A stretch of 64,000 bases of DNA from Stutzerimonas kunmingensis (lineage in GTDB: Bacteria; Pseudomonadota; Gammaproteobacteria; Pseudomonadales; Pseudomonadaceae): NCBI RefSeq assembly GCF_002929225.1, contig NZ_PISM01000022.1, forward strand, positions 682,001 through 746,000, read 5' to 3'. Below the pieces are notes generated by a model that searched no databases, was not told the DNA's origin, and worked only from the letters and a program-made list of their open reading frames with translations. The position numbers and the translations under genes were made by a program. Shown in pieces: positions 1 through 12,155 of this stretch. Every line of letters begins with the position of its first letter. The first letter of the stretch is position 1.

Positions 1-83
1 GCACAACGCGTCTGGCGTTCCTTGGCCGCTATTCACGCTTCGAGAACCTGGCACCGGGCAGCTACCAGTTCGACGACGAGTAA
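1..83 (+). CDS. dnaB: Replicative DNA helicase DnaB, C-terminal end (partial)
   Basis: The window opens inside this gene; only the last 26 codons are present, ending with TAA at 81-83. The tail contains RLAFLGRYSRFENLAP and ends in an acidic FDDE, the usual end of Pseudomonas DnaB. DnaB is the hexameric ATP-dependent helicase that unwinds DNA ahead of the replisome. It lies 131 bases upstream of alr on the same strand, the order known for Pseudomonas. Motor and primase-binding domains are outside the window, so the call rests on the tail and the neighbour. Confidence 0.8.
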   Translation, partial: TTRLAFLGRYSRFENLAPGSYQFDDE

Positions 84-214
84 GCGTAGCTGCTGTGGCG
101 TTTTTGACGGCGGGCTGTATGTTGTTGCCGCCCGACTCAGCCGAACGCCAGCCTGCGCGGCCCGGTCCACAGGAGTAAGATTTCGCCCACCCGCCGTTGT
201 ACAGGAAGAACTTC

Positions 215-1291
215 ATGCGTCCGCTGGTTGCCACGGTCGATCTGACCGCGCTTCGTCACAACTACCTGCTCGCCAAGCAATGCGCCCCGCAGCGCCAGGC
301 GTTTGCCGTGGTCAAGGCCAATGCCTACGGGCATGGCGCACGGGAAGCGGTTACGGCGCTACGCGAGATTGCCGACGGCTATGCCGTGGCCTGCCTGGAA
401 GAAGCGGAAGAGGTTCGCCTCAGTGCGCCCGATGCCCGCATCCTGCTGCTGGAAGGTTGCTTCGAGCCGGCTGAGTATTTGCGCGCCGCCGAGCTTGGGC
501 TGGATGTTGCCATCCAGGATCAGCGTCAGGCCGATTGGTTGCTGGCGGCCGATCTGCCGCGGCCGTTGAATGTGTGGTTGAAGCTGGATTCGGGCATGCA
601 CAGGCTGGGCTTCACCCTGCAAGGCCTGCGCGAATGCCATGCGCGGCTCAGGGGCAAGGCACAGATTGGCGAGCTCAACCTGATCAGCCACTTCGCCTGC
701 GCCGATGAGCGCGGTCATGCCCTGACCGAGTTGCAGCTGGAGCGCTACAGCGAATTGCTGGCCCTGGAGTTCGATAACTGCTCGCTGGCCAACTCTGCCG
801 CGGTGTTGACGTTGCCGCAGGCACATATGGCCTGGATTCGTCCCGGCATCATGCTTTATGGCGCCACGCCGTTCGCCGAACTGAGTGCGCAGGAACTTGG
901 ATTGCGCCCGGTGATGACGCTGACCGGTGCCCTGATCGCCGTGCGTGATGTGTCCGAAGGTGAAAGTGTCGGCTATGGCGCCAGCTGGGTCGCGCAACGC
1001 GCCTCGCGAATCGGCACGGTCAGCTGCGGCTATGCCGATGGTTACCCGCGTACCGCGCCTTCGGGCACCTCGGTGGTGATTCATGGCCAGCGCGTACCGC
1101 TGGCCGGTCGGGTCTCGATGGACATGCTGGCGGTGGATCTCACCGATCTGCCGCAGGCGCAGGTAGGGGATGCCGTGGAGTTGTGGGGCGCGCAGATGCC
1201 AATCGACGAGCTGGCCCAGGCCTGCGGGACCATCGGCTACGAGCTGCTGACCAAGGTGACCGGGCGTGTACCGCGCCGCTACATCGGTTGA
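215..1291 (+). CDS. alr: Alanine racemase (PLP-dependent)
   Basis: Interconverts L- and D-alanine in the cytoplasm, supplying D-Ala for peptidoglycan. The 358-residue protein has the PLP lysine in VVKANAYGHG (Lys34) and the second catalytic base in SVGYGASW (Tyr254), plus the family's GYADGYPR and RVSMDM segments. An upstream in-frame ATG at 197 exists, but the ATG at 215 follows an AGGAAG ribosome site at about 203 and gives the usual N-terminus. The gene ends 13 bases inside the 3' end of the convergent cyclase gene. Full length, no defects seen. Confidence 0.95.
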   Translation: MRPLVATVDLTALRHNYLLAKQCAPQRQAFAVVKANAYGHGAREAVTALREIADGYAVACLEEAEEVRLSAPDARILLLEGCFEPAEYLRAAELGLDVAIQDQRQADWLLAADLPRPLNVWLKLDSGMHRLGFTLQGLRECHARLRGKAQIGELNLISHFACADERGHALTELQLERYSELLALEFDNCSLANSAAVLTLPQAHMAWIRPGIMLYGATPFAELSAQELGLRPVMTLTGALIAVRDVSEGESVGYGASWVAQRASRIGTVSCGYADGYPRTAPSGTSVVIHGQRVPLAGRVSMDMLAVDLTDLPQAQVGDAVELWGAQMPIDELAQACGTIGYELLTKVTGRVPRRYIG

Positions 1292-3144
1292 TCGGCGGGC
1301 CGTGCTTGCTCTTCCTGCTGGACCCAGTTCCCGCGCCCTTGATGCTTGGCTCGGTAGAGGGCCTCGTCGGCAGCTTTGTACAGCTGTGAAAATCCGTCGG
1401 CATGGCGTGGAAAGAATGCGGCGCCAACGCTAATCGTGACGGCCAGCGTGACGTCGCGGTAGGGCACCGGCTGCGACAGCTCGTGCAGCAGCCGCTCGGC
1501 GATCTGGGCGGCGTCTTGTTCGACATTCGGGCCGGTCAGCAGTACTGCAAATTCATCCCCACCCAGGCGTGCCGCCATGTCGCTGCTGCGCACCAGGTCG
1601 CGCAGGCGTTGACTGAGCGTACGCAGCAGCAGATCGCCGGCATCGTGGCCGTGGCCATCGTTGATGGGCTTGAAGTGGTCCAGGTCGATGAGCAGCAGGG
1701 CGATGGATTCACCGCGGCGTCGGGCATCGCTCAACGCCATCTCGACACGCTCGATGAGATAGCGCCGGTTGGGTAGCTCGGTCAGTGCGTCGTGAAAAGC
1801 GACCTGCTTCAGTTCGACTTCTCGTTCGCTGAGATGCCGGTTGGCTTCGGCGAGCTCGGCGGTGCGGGTTTCCACTGCCAGGCTGAGCTGCTCGGCACTG
1901 GCCTGAACCTGCCTCAGTCGCGCGCTCTTTTCCTGATCGGCATGCTCCAGCGCTGCTGCCCGTTCCTGCTTGAGGATCTGGATGCGGTAGGCCAGCGCGA
2001 AGGAGAACAGAATGGATTCTGCGGTCACCGCCAGCGGAAAGAGGTAGGCGTTCCAGGCCGCGGGCTGAACCACACCTGTGGCGCGCAGCAGGAGCAGGTT
2101 GACGCTACCCAGGATCACGCCGAAGCCGAGCAGATAAAGCAGTGCGGGGAAATAGCCCTGGCGCCAGCGACGGAACGAAGCCCACAGCGAGGCGGGAATC
2201 GCGGTGAGCGCCAGCGCCACGAATACCCAGGCGCCGAACGCGCGCCAACCGAAGGCATTGAGCAGCACGGCGGTGACATACAGCGTCAAGGCAAAGGTCA
2301 GCAGGCGGTGCGCCCAGGGCACGAACTGGCGTGTCTGCAACAGCGTCTGGGTGAAGCGGCAGGCGCTGAACCCCCAGAGTGCCGGGATGCTGATGCGGTC
2401 GAGCCAGAAGGGCACCGGGCCGTTCGGCCAGAGGTACTGAAAGCCATGGCCGGTCATCGCCAGGATCATCAGCAACGCGCCGGTGGTGGTCACCACGTAC
2501 CAGAAATAGGCGCTGTCGCGCAGGCTGAGAAAGATGAACAGGTTGTACAGCAGCATCGCCAGGATGACGCCGTAGATCAGGCCGAGAAACAGGTTCTCGC
2601 CCACCGCCTGCTCCTGCAGGGCATCGAGCTGCCAGACCTTGAGCGGAAAGGAGTTGCCGGCGGGGTCGTAGCTGCGCAGGTAGAAGGTCACCGGCTGGCT
2701 GTCACCGAGTGGCGGAAGCCTGAACAGCATGCGCCGATAGGCATGGTCGCGGCCTTCGTTGAACCCGACCAGTTCGCCGGATTGCCGCTCGATCCAGCCA
2801 CCGTTGCCGTCCGGCAAATAGATGCGCAGGTCTTTCAGGGTTACCGACCCGACTTCCAGCCACCATTGAAATGGTGCATCGCTTTCCCGTTGCAGGCTGA
2901 CGCGGATCCACCAGGGATGCGGACTCTGTCCGACACTGGCCTTGCCTTCGGCTGGCACGAAGCGCGCCTTTACGTCCGGGCGTTGCAGGTCGTCGATGTT
3001 CAGCTCGGCTCCGGGATCGGCCAGCAGCGTGACGTGCGCATTCAGTCCGCGGCCACTGTCACTGGCACTCAGGAGGGCGGTTTCGGCATGAGCGGAGGCC
3101 TGGCTGCAAAGGCTCAGGAGCAAGGCGAAAAGGACGACGCGCAC
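1279..3144 (-). CDS. nicD: Membrane diguanylate cyclase, 7TMR-DISM/GGDEF (NicD type)
   Basis: Predicted inner-membrane cyclase making c-di-GMP in response to an extracellular ligand. The 621-residue product has a signal peptide, a periplasmic DISMED2-type domain (about 30-170), seven membrane helices (about 185-390), a short coiled coil and a C-terminal GGDEF domain. The active site reads RLGGDEFAVLL, and RSSD five residues before GGDEF is an intact inhibitory I-site. The GTG start at 3144 follows GGGAG, and the signal peptide begins there; the open frame continues far upstream but only as antisense to ygiQ. The position next to alr and ygiQ matches P. aeruginosa PA4929 (NicD), which acts in nutrient-induced dispersal; that role is by analogy. 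Confidence 0.88.
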   Translation of the reverse strand: MRVVLFALLLSLCSQASAHAETALLSASDSGRGLNAHVTLLADPGAELNIDDLQRPDVKARFVPAEGKASVGQSPHPWWIRVSLQRESDAPFQWWLEVGSVTLKDLRIYLPDGNGGWIERQSGELVGFNEGRDHAYRRMLFRLPPLGDSQPVTFYLRSYDPAGNSFPLKVWQLDALQEQAVGENLFLGLIYGVILAMLLYNLFIFLSLRDSAYFWYVVTTTGALLMILAMTGHGFQYLWPNGPVPFWLDRISIPALWGFSACRFTQTLLQTRQFVPWAHRLLTFALTLYVTAVLLNAFGWRAFGAWVFVALALTAIPASLWASFRRWRQGYFPALLYLLGFGVILGSVNLLLLRATGVVQPAAWNAYLFPLAVTAESILFSFALAYRIQILKQERAAALEHADQEKSARLRQVQASAEQLSLAVETRTAELAEANRHLSEREVELKQVAFHDALTELPNRRYLIERVEMALSDARRRGESIALLLIDLDHFKPINDGHGHDAGDLLLRTLSQRLRDLVRSSDMAARLGGDEFAVLLTGPNVEQDAAQIAERLLHELSQPVPYRDVTLAVTISVGAAFFPRHADGFSQLYKAADEALYRAKHQGRGNWVQQEEQARPADQPM

Positions 3145-3312
3145 CAGACACTCCCGGGCTCGAAGCAATGGTTGAGTCGCGCGAGTATAGCGGGCGGCAG
3201 TGACACTTCGCGCGCCTGTCGCGAAGGTCGATAAAGACCCTGCGTGATGGTCGGGCTTGGTTATTTTTTGTGCTATATTCCGCGCCCGTTTTCGTTGTCC
3301 CGGTTCCCCGCC

Positions 3313-5592
<2,280 letters not shown>

Positions 5593-5617
5593 CGGTAGGG
5601 AGCTTGCCGGCATAAGG

Positions 5618-5647
5618 AAACGGAGCGCCAGGCTCCGTTTTCTTTTT
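5618..5647 (+). terminator. Rho-independent terminator after ygiQ
   Basis: A perfect 9-bp stem, AAACGGAGC (5618-5626) with GCTCCGTTT (5632-5640), a 5-base loop, then TCTTTTT. It lies 25 bases after the ygiQ stop and abuts the convergent chemoreceptor's stop codon. Confidence 0.88.
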
Positions 5648-7608
5648 CAGAACCTGAACGCCTGGGTCGCGCGATCCAGTTCGCTGCCCAGCTGCAGCAT
5701 CTGCGCACTTTGCTCACGTCCCCGGCTGATGTGATTCAGGTTGGCGTCGCCGAGTTGGTGGATACGCTCACTGTGTCCGCGAATCTCGCCCACCGCTTCG
5801 CCCTGCTGGGCGGTCGCCTGGGCGATCTGTTCGGCCATGCGGCTGATGGTGGCGATGGTCGAGACGATCTCGTCCAGTGCCTGATCGGCACTTTCGGCGA
5901 GGTTCGCCGTGCTTTGCGCATGCTCGACCTGGCTGCGCATCGCCTCGACCGACTGCCGTGCCGCCAGCTGCAGGCGACCGATCAGTTGCTGGATTTCTTC
6001 GGTGGCGCCGCTGGTGCGCTGCGCCAGTGAGCGCACCTCGTCGGCCACCACGGCGAAACCGCGTCCATGACCGCCGGCGCGGGCCGCCTCGATGGCGGCA
6101 TTCAGCGCGAGCAGATTGGTCTGCTCAGCGATGGCACGGATCACCGTCAGCACGTTGTCGATGGTGGTGGTTTCGTCGGCCAGGCGTTCGATCGCCGCCG
6201 CATTGTCCTGCACTTCGCTGACCAGCCCATGCAGGCCGGTCAGGCTCTGGCCGATCACCTGCTGACCCTGATGCACGGCGCGCGCCGCAGCGCGGCTCGC
6301 CTCGGCGGCTTCTCCGGCACCATCGGCGACCTGCTGGATGGTGGCCTCCAGTTCGCTCAGTGAATCGCGTATCTGTGCGGTATCGCCGGTCTGGCGCTGG
6401 GCGCCTTCGTGCAGGTCGCTGCTCATTTCGTCGAGGCTTCGACTGCTGGCGGCGACCTGGGTCGCCTGCTGGCGCAGGGTTCCGACCAGGCCAAGCAGGT
6501 AGCTGCGCAGGCGATTGAGCGAGCTTTCGATATCGGCGATCTCGCGGATCTTCGACTCGATCCGTGCATCGCTGGCGAAGTCTCCCTCGGCCCATTCCGA
6601 AAGTGCCGGCACCAGCTGGCCGAGAGCTCGGGTCAGCTGGCGTTGCAGACGATCGATGGCCAGGGCGATCAGCAGGATCAGCAGGATGATGCCGCCCTGC
6701 AGCATGCGCACCTCGGCCTGGATACGGCCATGCTCGGCGCGTACCGCCGGCTCCAGCTCGGCCAGGGCCTGTTGTACGGCGTCGATCTTGCCGGCGCTGC
6801 TCTGCAGCAGCTCGCTGCGCTGGCGGATCAGCTGCCGGGTGCGCTGCAGTTCGGCCGGGTAGCGCTTGATCAGGCTGGTCAGCTCGCGCTTGAGCGCAAC
6901 GCCCAGGTCTTCACTGGTCTGCTTCGCGGCATCGCCGAGGTCGAGCAGGGCGGCGAAATTGCTCGCGGCCGACTGCTCGGCTGCGAGCACGCCGAGTAAC
7001 GGCAGTGCCTCGAGCTTTGCGGCGTCCTGTTCGAGGTTTTGCAGGGCCTGCTCCACTTCGCTGGCCAGCTCATCCCGGCCGGAGGCGACCAGCTTTCCCC
7101 TTGCGTGGCTGAGCCGCAGCAGCTGTTGCCCGGCCGAGAAAAGAGGCTGTTGATAGTGTCGCGCGCTCGGACGATCGGCTTCCGCATGGTAGTCGTCGAG
7201 CTGCGACAGCGCTCCGGCCATTTCGCGCTCTGCCTGCAGCAGCAAGCCCTGCGGATCGCCGGCGAGCTTGCCGGCCGCGAGCAGGTCGGTGGCGGTGAAG
7301 CGGACCAGCTCTTCCAGGCTCGGGCGTAGCGCTTCCGCCAGACCATCCGGAAGTTCGATTACGTCGCGCTGGAGATCGGTGAGCGCCTGCTGCGCCTGGC
7401 TATGACGCAATGCGTCACCGCTGGCGAGATAGCCCTGAATATTTTCCGCTGCCTGATGCTGGAACTGTTGAGACAGCCCCAGGTAGCGCGCCATGAGCAG
7501 GTAGGGGCGCTCCATGGCACGCTCGGACCACCAGAGCGTGGCACCCAGCGCGAGACAGACTGCAATGAGCAGCAGGGTGTTGAGAGTGGTGAGCGACTTC
7601 AGGCGCAT
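5647..7608 (-). CDS. ctpL: Methyl-accepting chemotaxis protein (CtpL-like)
   Basis: A 653-residue transmembrane chemoreceptor. It has an N-terminal membrane helix (about 8-26), a long all-helical periplasmic domain (about 30-300), a second helix (about 305-325), a HAMP region and a signalling domain with the CheA/CheW-binding hairpin around [18 protein letters not shown]. The periplasmic part, rich in Leu, Gln and Ala, has the size of the helical receptors. It lies 138 bases downstream of the two-receiver cyclase on the same strand. By memory, P. aeruginosa has ctpL (PA4844, inorganic phosphate taxis) next to gcbA (PA4843), which is why I suggest this name; the ligand is not proven. No PilZ or PAS domain. 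Confidence 0.85.
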   Translation of the reverse strand: MRLKSLTTLNTLLLIAVCLALGATLWWSERAMERPYLLMARYLGLSQQFQHQAAENIQGYLASGDALRHSQAQQALTDLQRDVIELPDGLAEALRPSLEELVRFTATDLLAAGKLAGDPQGLLLQAEREMAGALSQLDDYHAEADRPSARHYQQPLFSAGQQLLRLSHARGKLVASGRDELASEVEQALQNLEQDAAKLEALPLLGVLAAEQSAASNFAALLDLGDAAKQTSEDLGVALKRELTSLIKRYPAELQRTRQLIRQRSELLQSSAGKIDAVQQALAELEPAVRAEHGRIQAEVRMLQGGIILLILLIALAIDRLQRQLTRALGQLVPALSEWAEGDFASDARIESKIREIADIESSLNRLRSYLLGLVGTLRQQATQVAASSRSLDEMSSDLHEGAQRQTGDTAQIRDSLSELEATIQQVADGAGEAAEASRAAARAVHQGQQVIGQSLTGLHGLVSEVQDNAAAIERLADETTTIDNVLTVIRAIAEQTNLLALNAAIEAARAGGHGRGFAVVADEVRSLAQRTSGATEEIQQLIGRLQLAARQSVEAMRSQVEHAQSTANLAESADQALDEIVSTIATISRMAEQIAQATAQQGEAVGEIRGHSERIHQLGDANLNHISRGREQSAQMLQLGSELDRATQAFRF

Positions 7609-7746
7609 CCTCGCCTCGCAGAACGAATCAGGAGGCTTGCAAGGTATGGCAGTTTGATGTCATTCGCGTTACAGCGAGCGCGGGCCTGCCAGGTCGCCGC
7701 CTCAGCGAGGTGCTGCCTGGCGTGGCGATTAGGAGGAGTCGTCGTG

Positions 7747-9342
7747 TCAGTAGCGTTCGACGCGATTGCGGCCGCCATGCTTGGCGCGATACAGCGCTTC
7801 GTCGGCCTGTTGGGTGAGCGTCTTGACCTCGGCATCGCCGGCCAGCTCGGTGATACCGCAGCTGAAGGTGCAGCTGAGGTCGTGGGGCTGGGCTGGAAAG
7901 CGGATCTCCGCGAAGCGCTGGCGGATCTCGTCGAGTACCTTGCAGGCGACGTCCGCTGGCGTGTCCGGCAATACCACAGCGAACTCTTCGCCACCGTAGC
8001 GGCCGATGTGATCGGTCTTGCGCAAACGCTGCTTCAGGAACAGCGCGAGGCTCTTGATCACCCGGTCGCCCATGGGATGACCAAAGGTGTCGTTGACCTG
8101 CTTGAAGTGGTCGATATCCAGCATGGCGAAGCTCAGCGGGCTGTTGTCGCGGCGCGCACGGAAGCGAGCGTCCTCGAGCAACTGCAGGCTGTGGGTGTGG
8201 TTGTAGAGCCCGGTCAGGCTGTCGCGGACGATGCGTGCCTTCAGACTTCTGGCGCGGGTCGCGCGGGTGCGCACGGTGGCGATCAGGTGACTGGGCTTGA
8301 TTGGCTTGGTGAGGAAGTCGTCGCCGCCTTCGCCCATGGCGTCGAGCTGTTTGTCCAGGTCGTCCTCGGCCGAGAGGTAGATGATCGGCACGCTGACATA
8401 GCGCTCGTGCTGACGAATCACCTTGGCCAGTTCGGTGCCCTGGCACTCGGGCATGTACATGTCGAGGATGATCAGGTCCGGTTGAAACTCGGCCAGAGCG
8501 CCGATGGCCTGAATCGGCTCGATCAGCGTCTGGGTGACGATGCCGGCGTTGTTAAGCACTCGCTCGGTGTGGGTGGCCTGGGCCCGGGAGTCGTCGATGA
8601 TCAGTACGCGGATCGGTTCGTAGTGCGCCGTGCGGGTGAATATTTCGATCTTCTCCAGCAGGCTGCTGGCGTCGAGGGTGCCGGTAAAGAACTCCAGACC
8701 ACCGGCGCGCACCGCAGCAAGGCGCGTTGGCGTATCGGTTTCCAGGTGGCTGAAGAACAGCATCGGCAGCTTCGATTCCAGCCCCTGTTGGACCTGCTCG
8801 GCGAGGCGCAGCCCTTCGCTCGGACCGTTGAAATCCACTTCCATGACGATCGCGGCCGGATGGCGGCGATGCATCGCGGTGCGGAAGGCCGCGACATTGC
8901 TGAACGCCTGCGCGGACATGCTGAAAAAGTCCAGCTGGCGTACCAAGTGTTCGGCGCGCTGCTGATCCTGCAGGGCGATGTACACCGGCTTGCTCAGTGG
9001 CGGCAGAAACGACTGATTATGCGGATCGCTGTGGCGCAGCCCGGTGCGCGCCAGACGGTAGATCAGCTGGCTGAGGGTGGAGATGGTGCTGCTGGAGAGA
9101 CGGCCGCGGTTGTCCCGGATGTCGCTCAGGCAGTCTTCGATGTTCAGTGCAAGCTCGCTGTGTTCGGTCTGCTCGAATCGGTCGGCGAAGCGCCGCAGCC
9201 GCGTCGTCGCTTCGGTCAGGGCAGCGTGGTAGTCCTCGTTCCATTCGCTGCGTTGCAGTTGCTGCCAAACTTCCAGCACTTCGCGTGCCTGGTGAATGAC
9301 CCGCTGGGCGAAATGCTGCTTGAGTTCTTCCTGATCCGACAT
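7747..9342 (-). CDS. gcbA: Two-receiver response regulator with GGDEF domain (GcbA-like)
   Basis: A 531-residue cytoplasmic diguanylate cyclase. The first 115 residues or so are helical and resemble a degenerate Hpt domain. A receiver-like domain without an obvious phospho-acceptor set follows (about 120-235), then a canonical receiver with RVLIIDDSR, LIILDMYMPE (acceptor Asp) and TKPIKP (about 245-365), then GGDEF with RYGGEEFAVVLP. RKTD five residues before GGEEF is an intact I-site. This architecture and the divergent DUF2333 neighbour match P. aeruginosa PA4843 (GcbA), known to promote initial attachment; orthology is inferred from memory. Confidence 0.87.
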   Translation of the reverse strand: MSDQEELKQHFAQRVIHQAREVLEVWQQLQRSEWNEDYHAALTEATTRLRRFADRFEQTEHSELALNIEDCLSDIRDNRGRLSSSTISTLSQLIYRLARTGLRHSDPHNQSFLPPLSKPVYIALQDQQRAEHLVRQLDFFSMSAQAFSNVAAFRTAMHRRHPAAIVMEVDFNGPSEGLRLAEQVQQGLESKLPMLFFSHLETDTPTRLAAVRAGGLEFFTGTLDASSLLEKIEIFTRTAHYEPIRVLIIDDSRAQATHTERVLNNAGIVTQTLIEPIQAIGALAEFQPDLIILDMYMPECQGTELAKVIRQHERYVSVPIIYLSAEDDLDKQLDAMGEGGDDFLTKPIKPSHLIATVRTRATRARSLKARIVRDSLTGLYNHTHSLQLLEDARFRARRDNSPLSFAMLDIDHFKQVNDTFGHPMGDRVIKSLALFLKQRLRKTDHIGRYGGEEFAVVLPDTPADVACKVLDEIRQRFAEIRFPAQPHDLSCTFSCGITELAGDAEVKTLTQQADEALYRAKHGGRNRVERY

Positions 9343-9557
9343 CGCGATTCTTCCCGGTGCACAGGGTGCGCTGCCCTGGCTTTATGGTGGCGGCATGCTA
9401 TCACTGCGGCGGTGCTTTGGAAGTCCACTGTGCGGTAGTGGTTCTCAATTTGGCGCTGAGTGAGCAGGGGCCCTGCGTTATAGTAAAGGCATGTCAGCGC
9501 AACGTCTCCGACGTCGTGCGGTCGAACCCCAGAACTCGCGAGAAGGACACATTGCCC

Positions 9558-10616
9558 ATGTTGGACTGGAAGAATCGCTTCGCTCGTCTCGGTCGCTCGA
9601 GTGGCCCTTCCGGCGGAGCCGGACGGCGGGAGGGTAATCCGCTTCTGCTGGTTCTTGCCGTCCTGCTGGGCGTGTACCTGCTGGTTACCTTGGTGCTCGG
9701 CTGGTACTGGAGCCGCGAACCCGATCTGTTTCCCGTACAGCAGAGTGCCCGTCAGGCGGCCGAGGCCTCGCAGCGGCAGTTGGTCAGCGGCTATACCACC
9801 GTGGAAACGCTCAAGCGTGTTGCCAGTACCTTGCTGGATAAGCCGGGTGGCTACCTGAGCAACGATATCGCGCCGCCGGGTCTGTGGTTGGACAACATGC
9901 CGAGCTGGGAATATGGCGTGCTTGTGCAGGTGCGAGATCTCGCTCGTGCGCTGCGCAAGGACTTCGCCCGCTCGCAGTCGCAGTCGACCGAGGACACCGA
10001 TCTGGCCAAGGCCGAGCCGCTGTTCAACTTCGACAATCGCAGCTGGGCGTTGCCGGCCTCCGAGTCCGAGTACCGCAACGCCATTCGCGGCCTGGATCGC
10101 TACCTGGCTCGGCTCAGCGATCCGCAGCCCAAGGCGCTGTTCTACACGCGTGCTGACAACCTTAACAACTGGCTGGGCGATGCCGCCACGCGGCTCGGCT
10201 CGCTGTCCCAGCGCCTCTCTGCCAGCGTTGGCCGGGTGCGGCTGGATGCCGATGTTGCGCCCGAACAGGAGCGTGCGGGCGTCGTGCCGCAGGTCAAGGA
10301 GGAGGTCGTCGAAACGCCGTGGTTGCAGATCGACAACGTCTTCTTCGAGGCGCGCGGTCAGGCGTGGGCCTTGTCACATCTGCTGCGCGCGATCGAGGTT
10401 GATTTCGCCGACGTGCTGGCGAAAAAGAACGCCACCATCAGCGTGCGACAGATCATCCGCGAGCTTGAGGCCGCTCAGGAGCCGCTGTGGAGTCCGATGG
10501 TGCTCAATGGCAGCGGCTACGGCGTGCTGGCCAATCACTCGCTGGTGATGGCCAACTACATCTCTCGTGCCAATGCGGCGATCATCGATCTGCGCAACCT
10601 GCTGACGCAGGGGTAA
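9558..10616 (+). CDS. DUF2333 family inner-membrane protein
   Basis: A 352-residue protein of unknown function with one strong N-terminal membrane helix (about 30-52, LLLVLAVLLGVYLLVTLVLG) and a large, mostly helical periplasmic remainder; the sequence fits the DUF2333 family. The ATG at 9558 follows AGAAGGA at 9541-9547; upstream in-frame sequence back to 9357 lacks coding character. It is divergent from the GcbA-like cyclase, an arrangement kept in pseudomonads, which hints at a surface or c-di-GMP-related job, but nothing in the protein shows it. Confidence 0.82.
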   Translation: MLDWKNRFARLGRSSGPSGGAGRREGNPLLLVLAVLLGVYLLVTLVLGWYWSREPDLFPVQQSARQAAEASQRQLVSGYTTVETLKRVASTLLDKPGGYLSNDIAPPGLWLDNMPSWEYGVLVQVRDLARALRKDFARSQSQSTEDTDLAKAEPLFNFDNRSWALPASESEYRNAIRGLDRYLARLSDPQPKALFYTRADNLNNWLGDAATRLGSLSQRLSASVGRVRLDADVAPEQERAGVVPQVKEEVVETPWLQIDNVFFEARGQAWALSHLLRAIEVDFADVLAKKNATISVRQIIRELEAAQEPLWSPMVLNGSGYGVLANHSLVMANYISRANAAIIDLRNLLTQG

Positions 10617-10640
10617 GGCGAGCCCCCAGCGGGGTTTAGG

Positions 10641-10689
10641 AAGCCTCAGGTTGGCGTCGTGTCTGACTGGCTCGACGCTAACCAGGCTT
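10641..10689. terminator. Large hairpin between convergent DUF2333 gene and pilR
   Basis: AAGCCTCAGGTTGGCGTCG (10641-10659) pairs with CGACGCTAACCAGGCTT (10673-10689), leaving a 13-base loop and two small defects. It lies between two convergent genes and ends five bases from the pilR stop. There is no good T-run, so it is a likely bidirectional terminator or 3'-end stabiliser rather than a classical one. Confidence 0.55.
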
Positions 10690-10693
10690 GCAC

Positions 10694-12031
10694 TCAGTCC
10701 AGTCCGAGTTTTTTCAACCGGTAACGCATCGAACGGAAGGTCAGCCCCAGCCGTTGGGCTGCCGCGGTGCGGTTCCAGCGGGTTTCCTCCAGCGCCTGCA
10801 TGATCAGCTTGCGCTCGATCTCTTCTAGGTGATCTTCCAGGTTGTCGATCTGCGCCAGGCTGGCTTCGCCGTTCTCCGATACGCCTGGGCTGTCTGCCAA
10901 GCGTAGATCGCCCGCCTTGATCTCATCGCCCTCGCAGAGTGTGTAGGCCCGCTCGAGCATGTTCTCCAGCTCACGAACGTTCCCCGGGAAGCGATAGTTT
11001 TCCAGCTTGGCCAGAGCCTCCGGGTGCAGGCGAGCGCTGCTGTCACCGCACTCCGCTGCAAGACGCCGAAGCATGGCTTCGGCGAGCAGGCCAATGTCTT
11101 CGCGACGCTCGCGCAGTGGCGGCACGCGCAGTTCGATGACATTCAAGCGGTAATACAGATCCTGGCGGAAACGGCCTGCGGCCACTTCGCTGGCGAGGTC
11201 CTTGTGGGTGGCGCAGAGGATGCGCACATCGACCATTACTTCCTGAGCGCCGCCGACCGCGCGTACAGCTTTTTCCTGGATCGCGCGCAGCAGCTTGACC
11301 TGCATCGGCAGCGGCAGGTCGGCTACCTCGTCGAGGAACAGCGTGCCGCCATTGGCGGCCTGGAATAGCCCGGGCTTGTCCTCGATGGCGCCACTGAAGC
11401 TGCCTTTCTTGTGGCCGAAGAACTCGCTTTCCATCAGTTCCGACGGGATCGCGCCGCAGTTGACGGGCACAAAGGGCTTTTCACTACGAGGACCCTGCTC
11501 GTGAATCAGTCGGGCCACCAGCTCCTTTCCGCTGCCGGACTCGCCGCTGATATAAACCGGCGCCTGGCTGCGGGCGAGTTTGCCGATCTGCTTGCGAAGG
11601 GTCTTCATGGGTGGCGAGCTGCCGAGCAGGCGGCTGTCCACCGGCATTTCCGCTGTAGGCGCCCTCAGGCGCAGGGCCGTGCCGACCAGCTCGCGCAAGC
11701 GGTTGAGGTCCACCGGTTTGGTGAGAAAGTCGAATGCCCCGGCCTTGAGCGCGCCAATGGCGGTATCCAGGCTGCCGTATGCAGTGATCATCGCCACCGG
11801 CAGCTGCGGGTGCTGTTGCTGAATGTATTGCACCAGCTCCAGGCCGCTGCCATCGGGCAGGCGCATATCGGTAAGGCACAGGTCGTAATGCTCGCGGGCC
11901 AGGCATTCGCGCGCTTCCTTGAGATTGCGAGCGCTGCGGGTATCGAGTTTCATGCGGCCAAGAGTGATTTCCAGCAGTTCGCGGATATCCGGCTCGTCAT
12001 CGATGATCAGTGCTTTCTGGCGCGCGGTCAT
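10694..12031 (-). CDS. pilR: Sigma-54-dependent response regulator PilR
   Basis: Activates type IV pilin transcription with RpoN when phosphorylated by PilS. The 445-residue protein has a receiver domain (acidic pair Asp11-Asp12, acceptor Asp55, TKPVD), an AAA+ domain with Walker A GESGSGKE and the sigma-54 contact loop GSFSGA (a variant of GAFTGA), and a Fis-type helix-turn-helix at the end (TAAAQRLGLTFRSMRYRLKK). It lies downstream of pilS on the same strand, as in other Pseudomonas. The pilus genes it would control are not in the window. Confidence 0.95.
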   Translation of the reverse strand: MTARQKALIIDDEPDIRELLEITLGRMKLDTRSARNLKEARECLAREHYDLCLTDMRLPDGSGLELVQYIQQQHPQLPVAMITAYGSLDTAIGALKAGAFDFLTKPVDLNRLRELVGTALRLRAPTAEMPVDSRLLGSSPPMKTLRKQIGKLARSQAPVYISGESGSGKELVARLIHEQGPRSEKPFVPVNCGAIPSELMESEFFGHKKGSFSGAIEDKPGLFQAANGGTLFLDEVADLPLPMQVKLLRAIQEKAVRAVGGAQEVMVDVRILCATHKDLASEVAAGRFRQDLYYRLNVIELRVPPLRERREDIGLLAEAMLRRLAAECGDSSARLHPEALAKLENYRFPGNVRELENMLERAYTLCEGDEIKAGDLRLADSPGVSENGEASLAQIDNLEDHLEEIERKLIMQALEETRWNRTAAAQRLGLTFRSMRYRLKKLGLD

Positions 12032-12155
12032 GGTCCTGCTCTTGATTCGTGAAGCGATTGTCGCCGGGGATTGCGGCTGAGGAGCATGTTAACTCCGCCG
12101 GCGGTGTCGTGGCTGTCGCTTTGGTCGATGTGTGATGTGTTGCCGGCAGCGAGGC

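Noticed and set aside
7402-9438. A 678-codon plus-strand frame
   Set aside because: Antisense to the GcbA-like cyclase; no start signal or domain.
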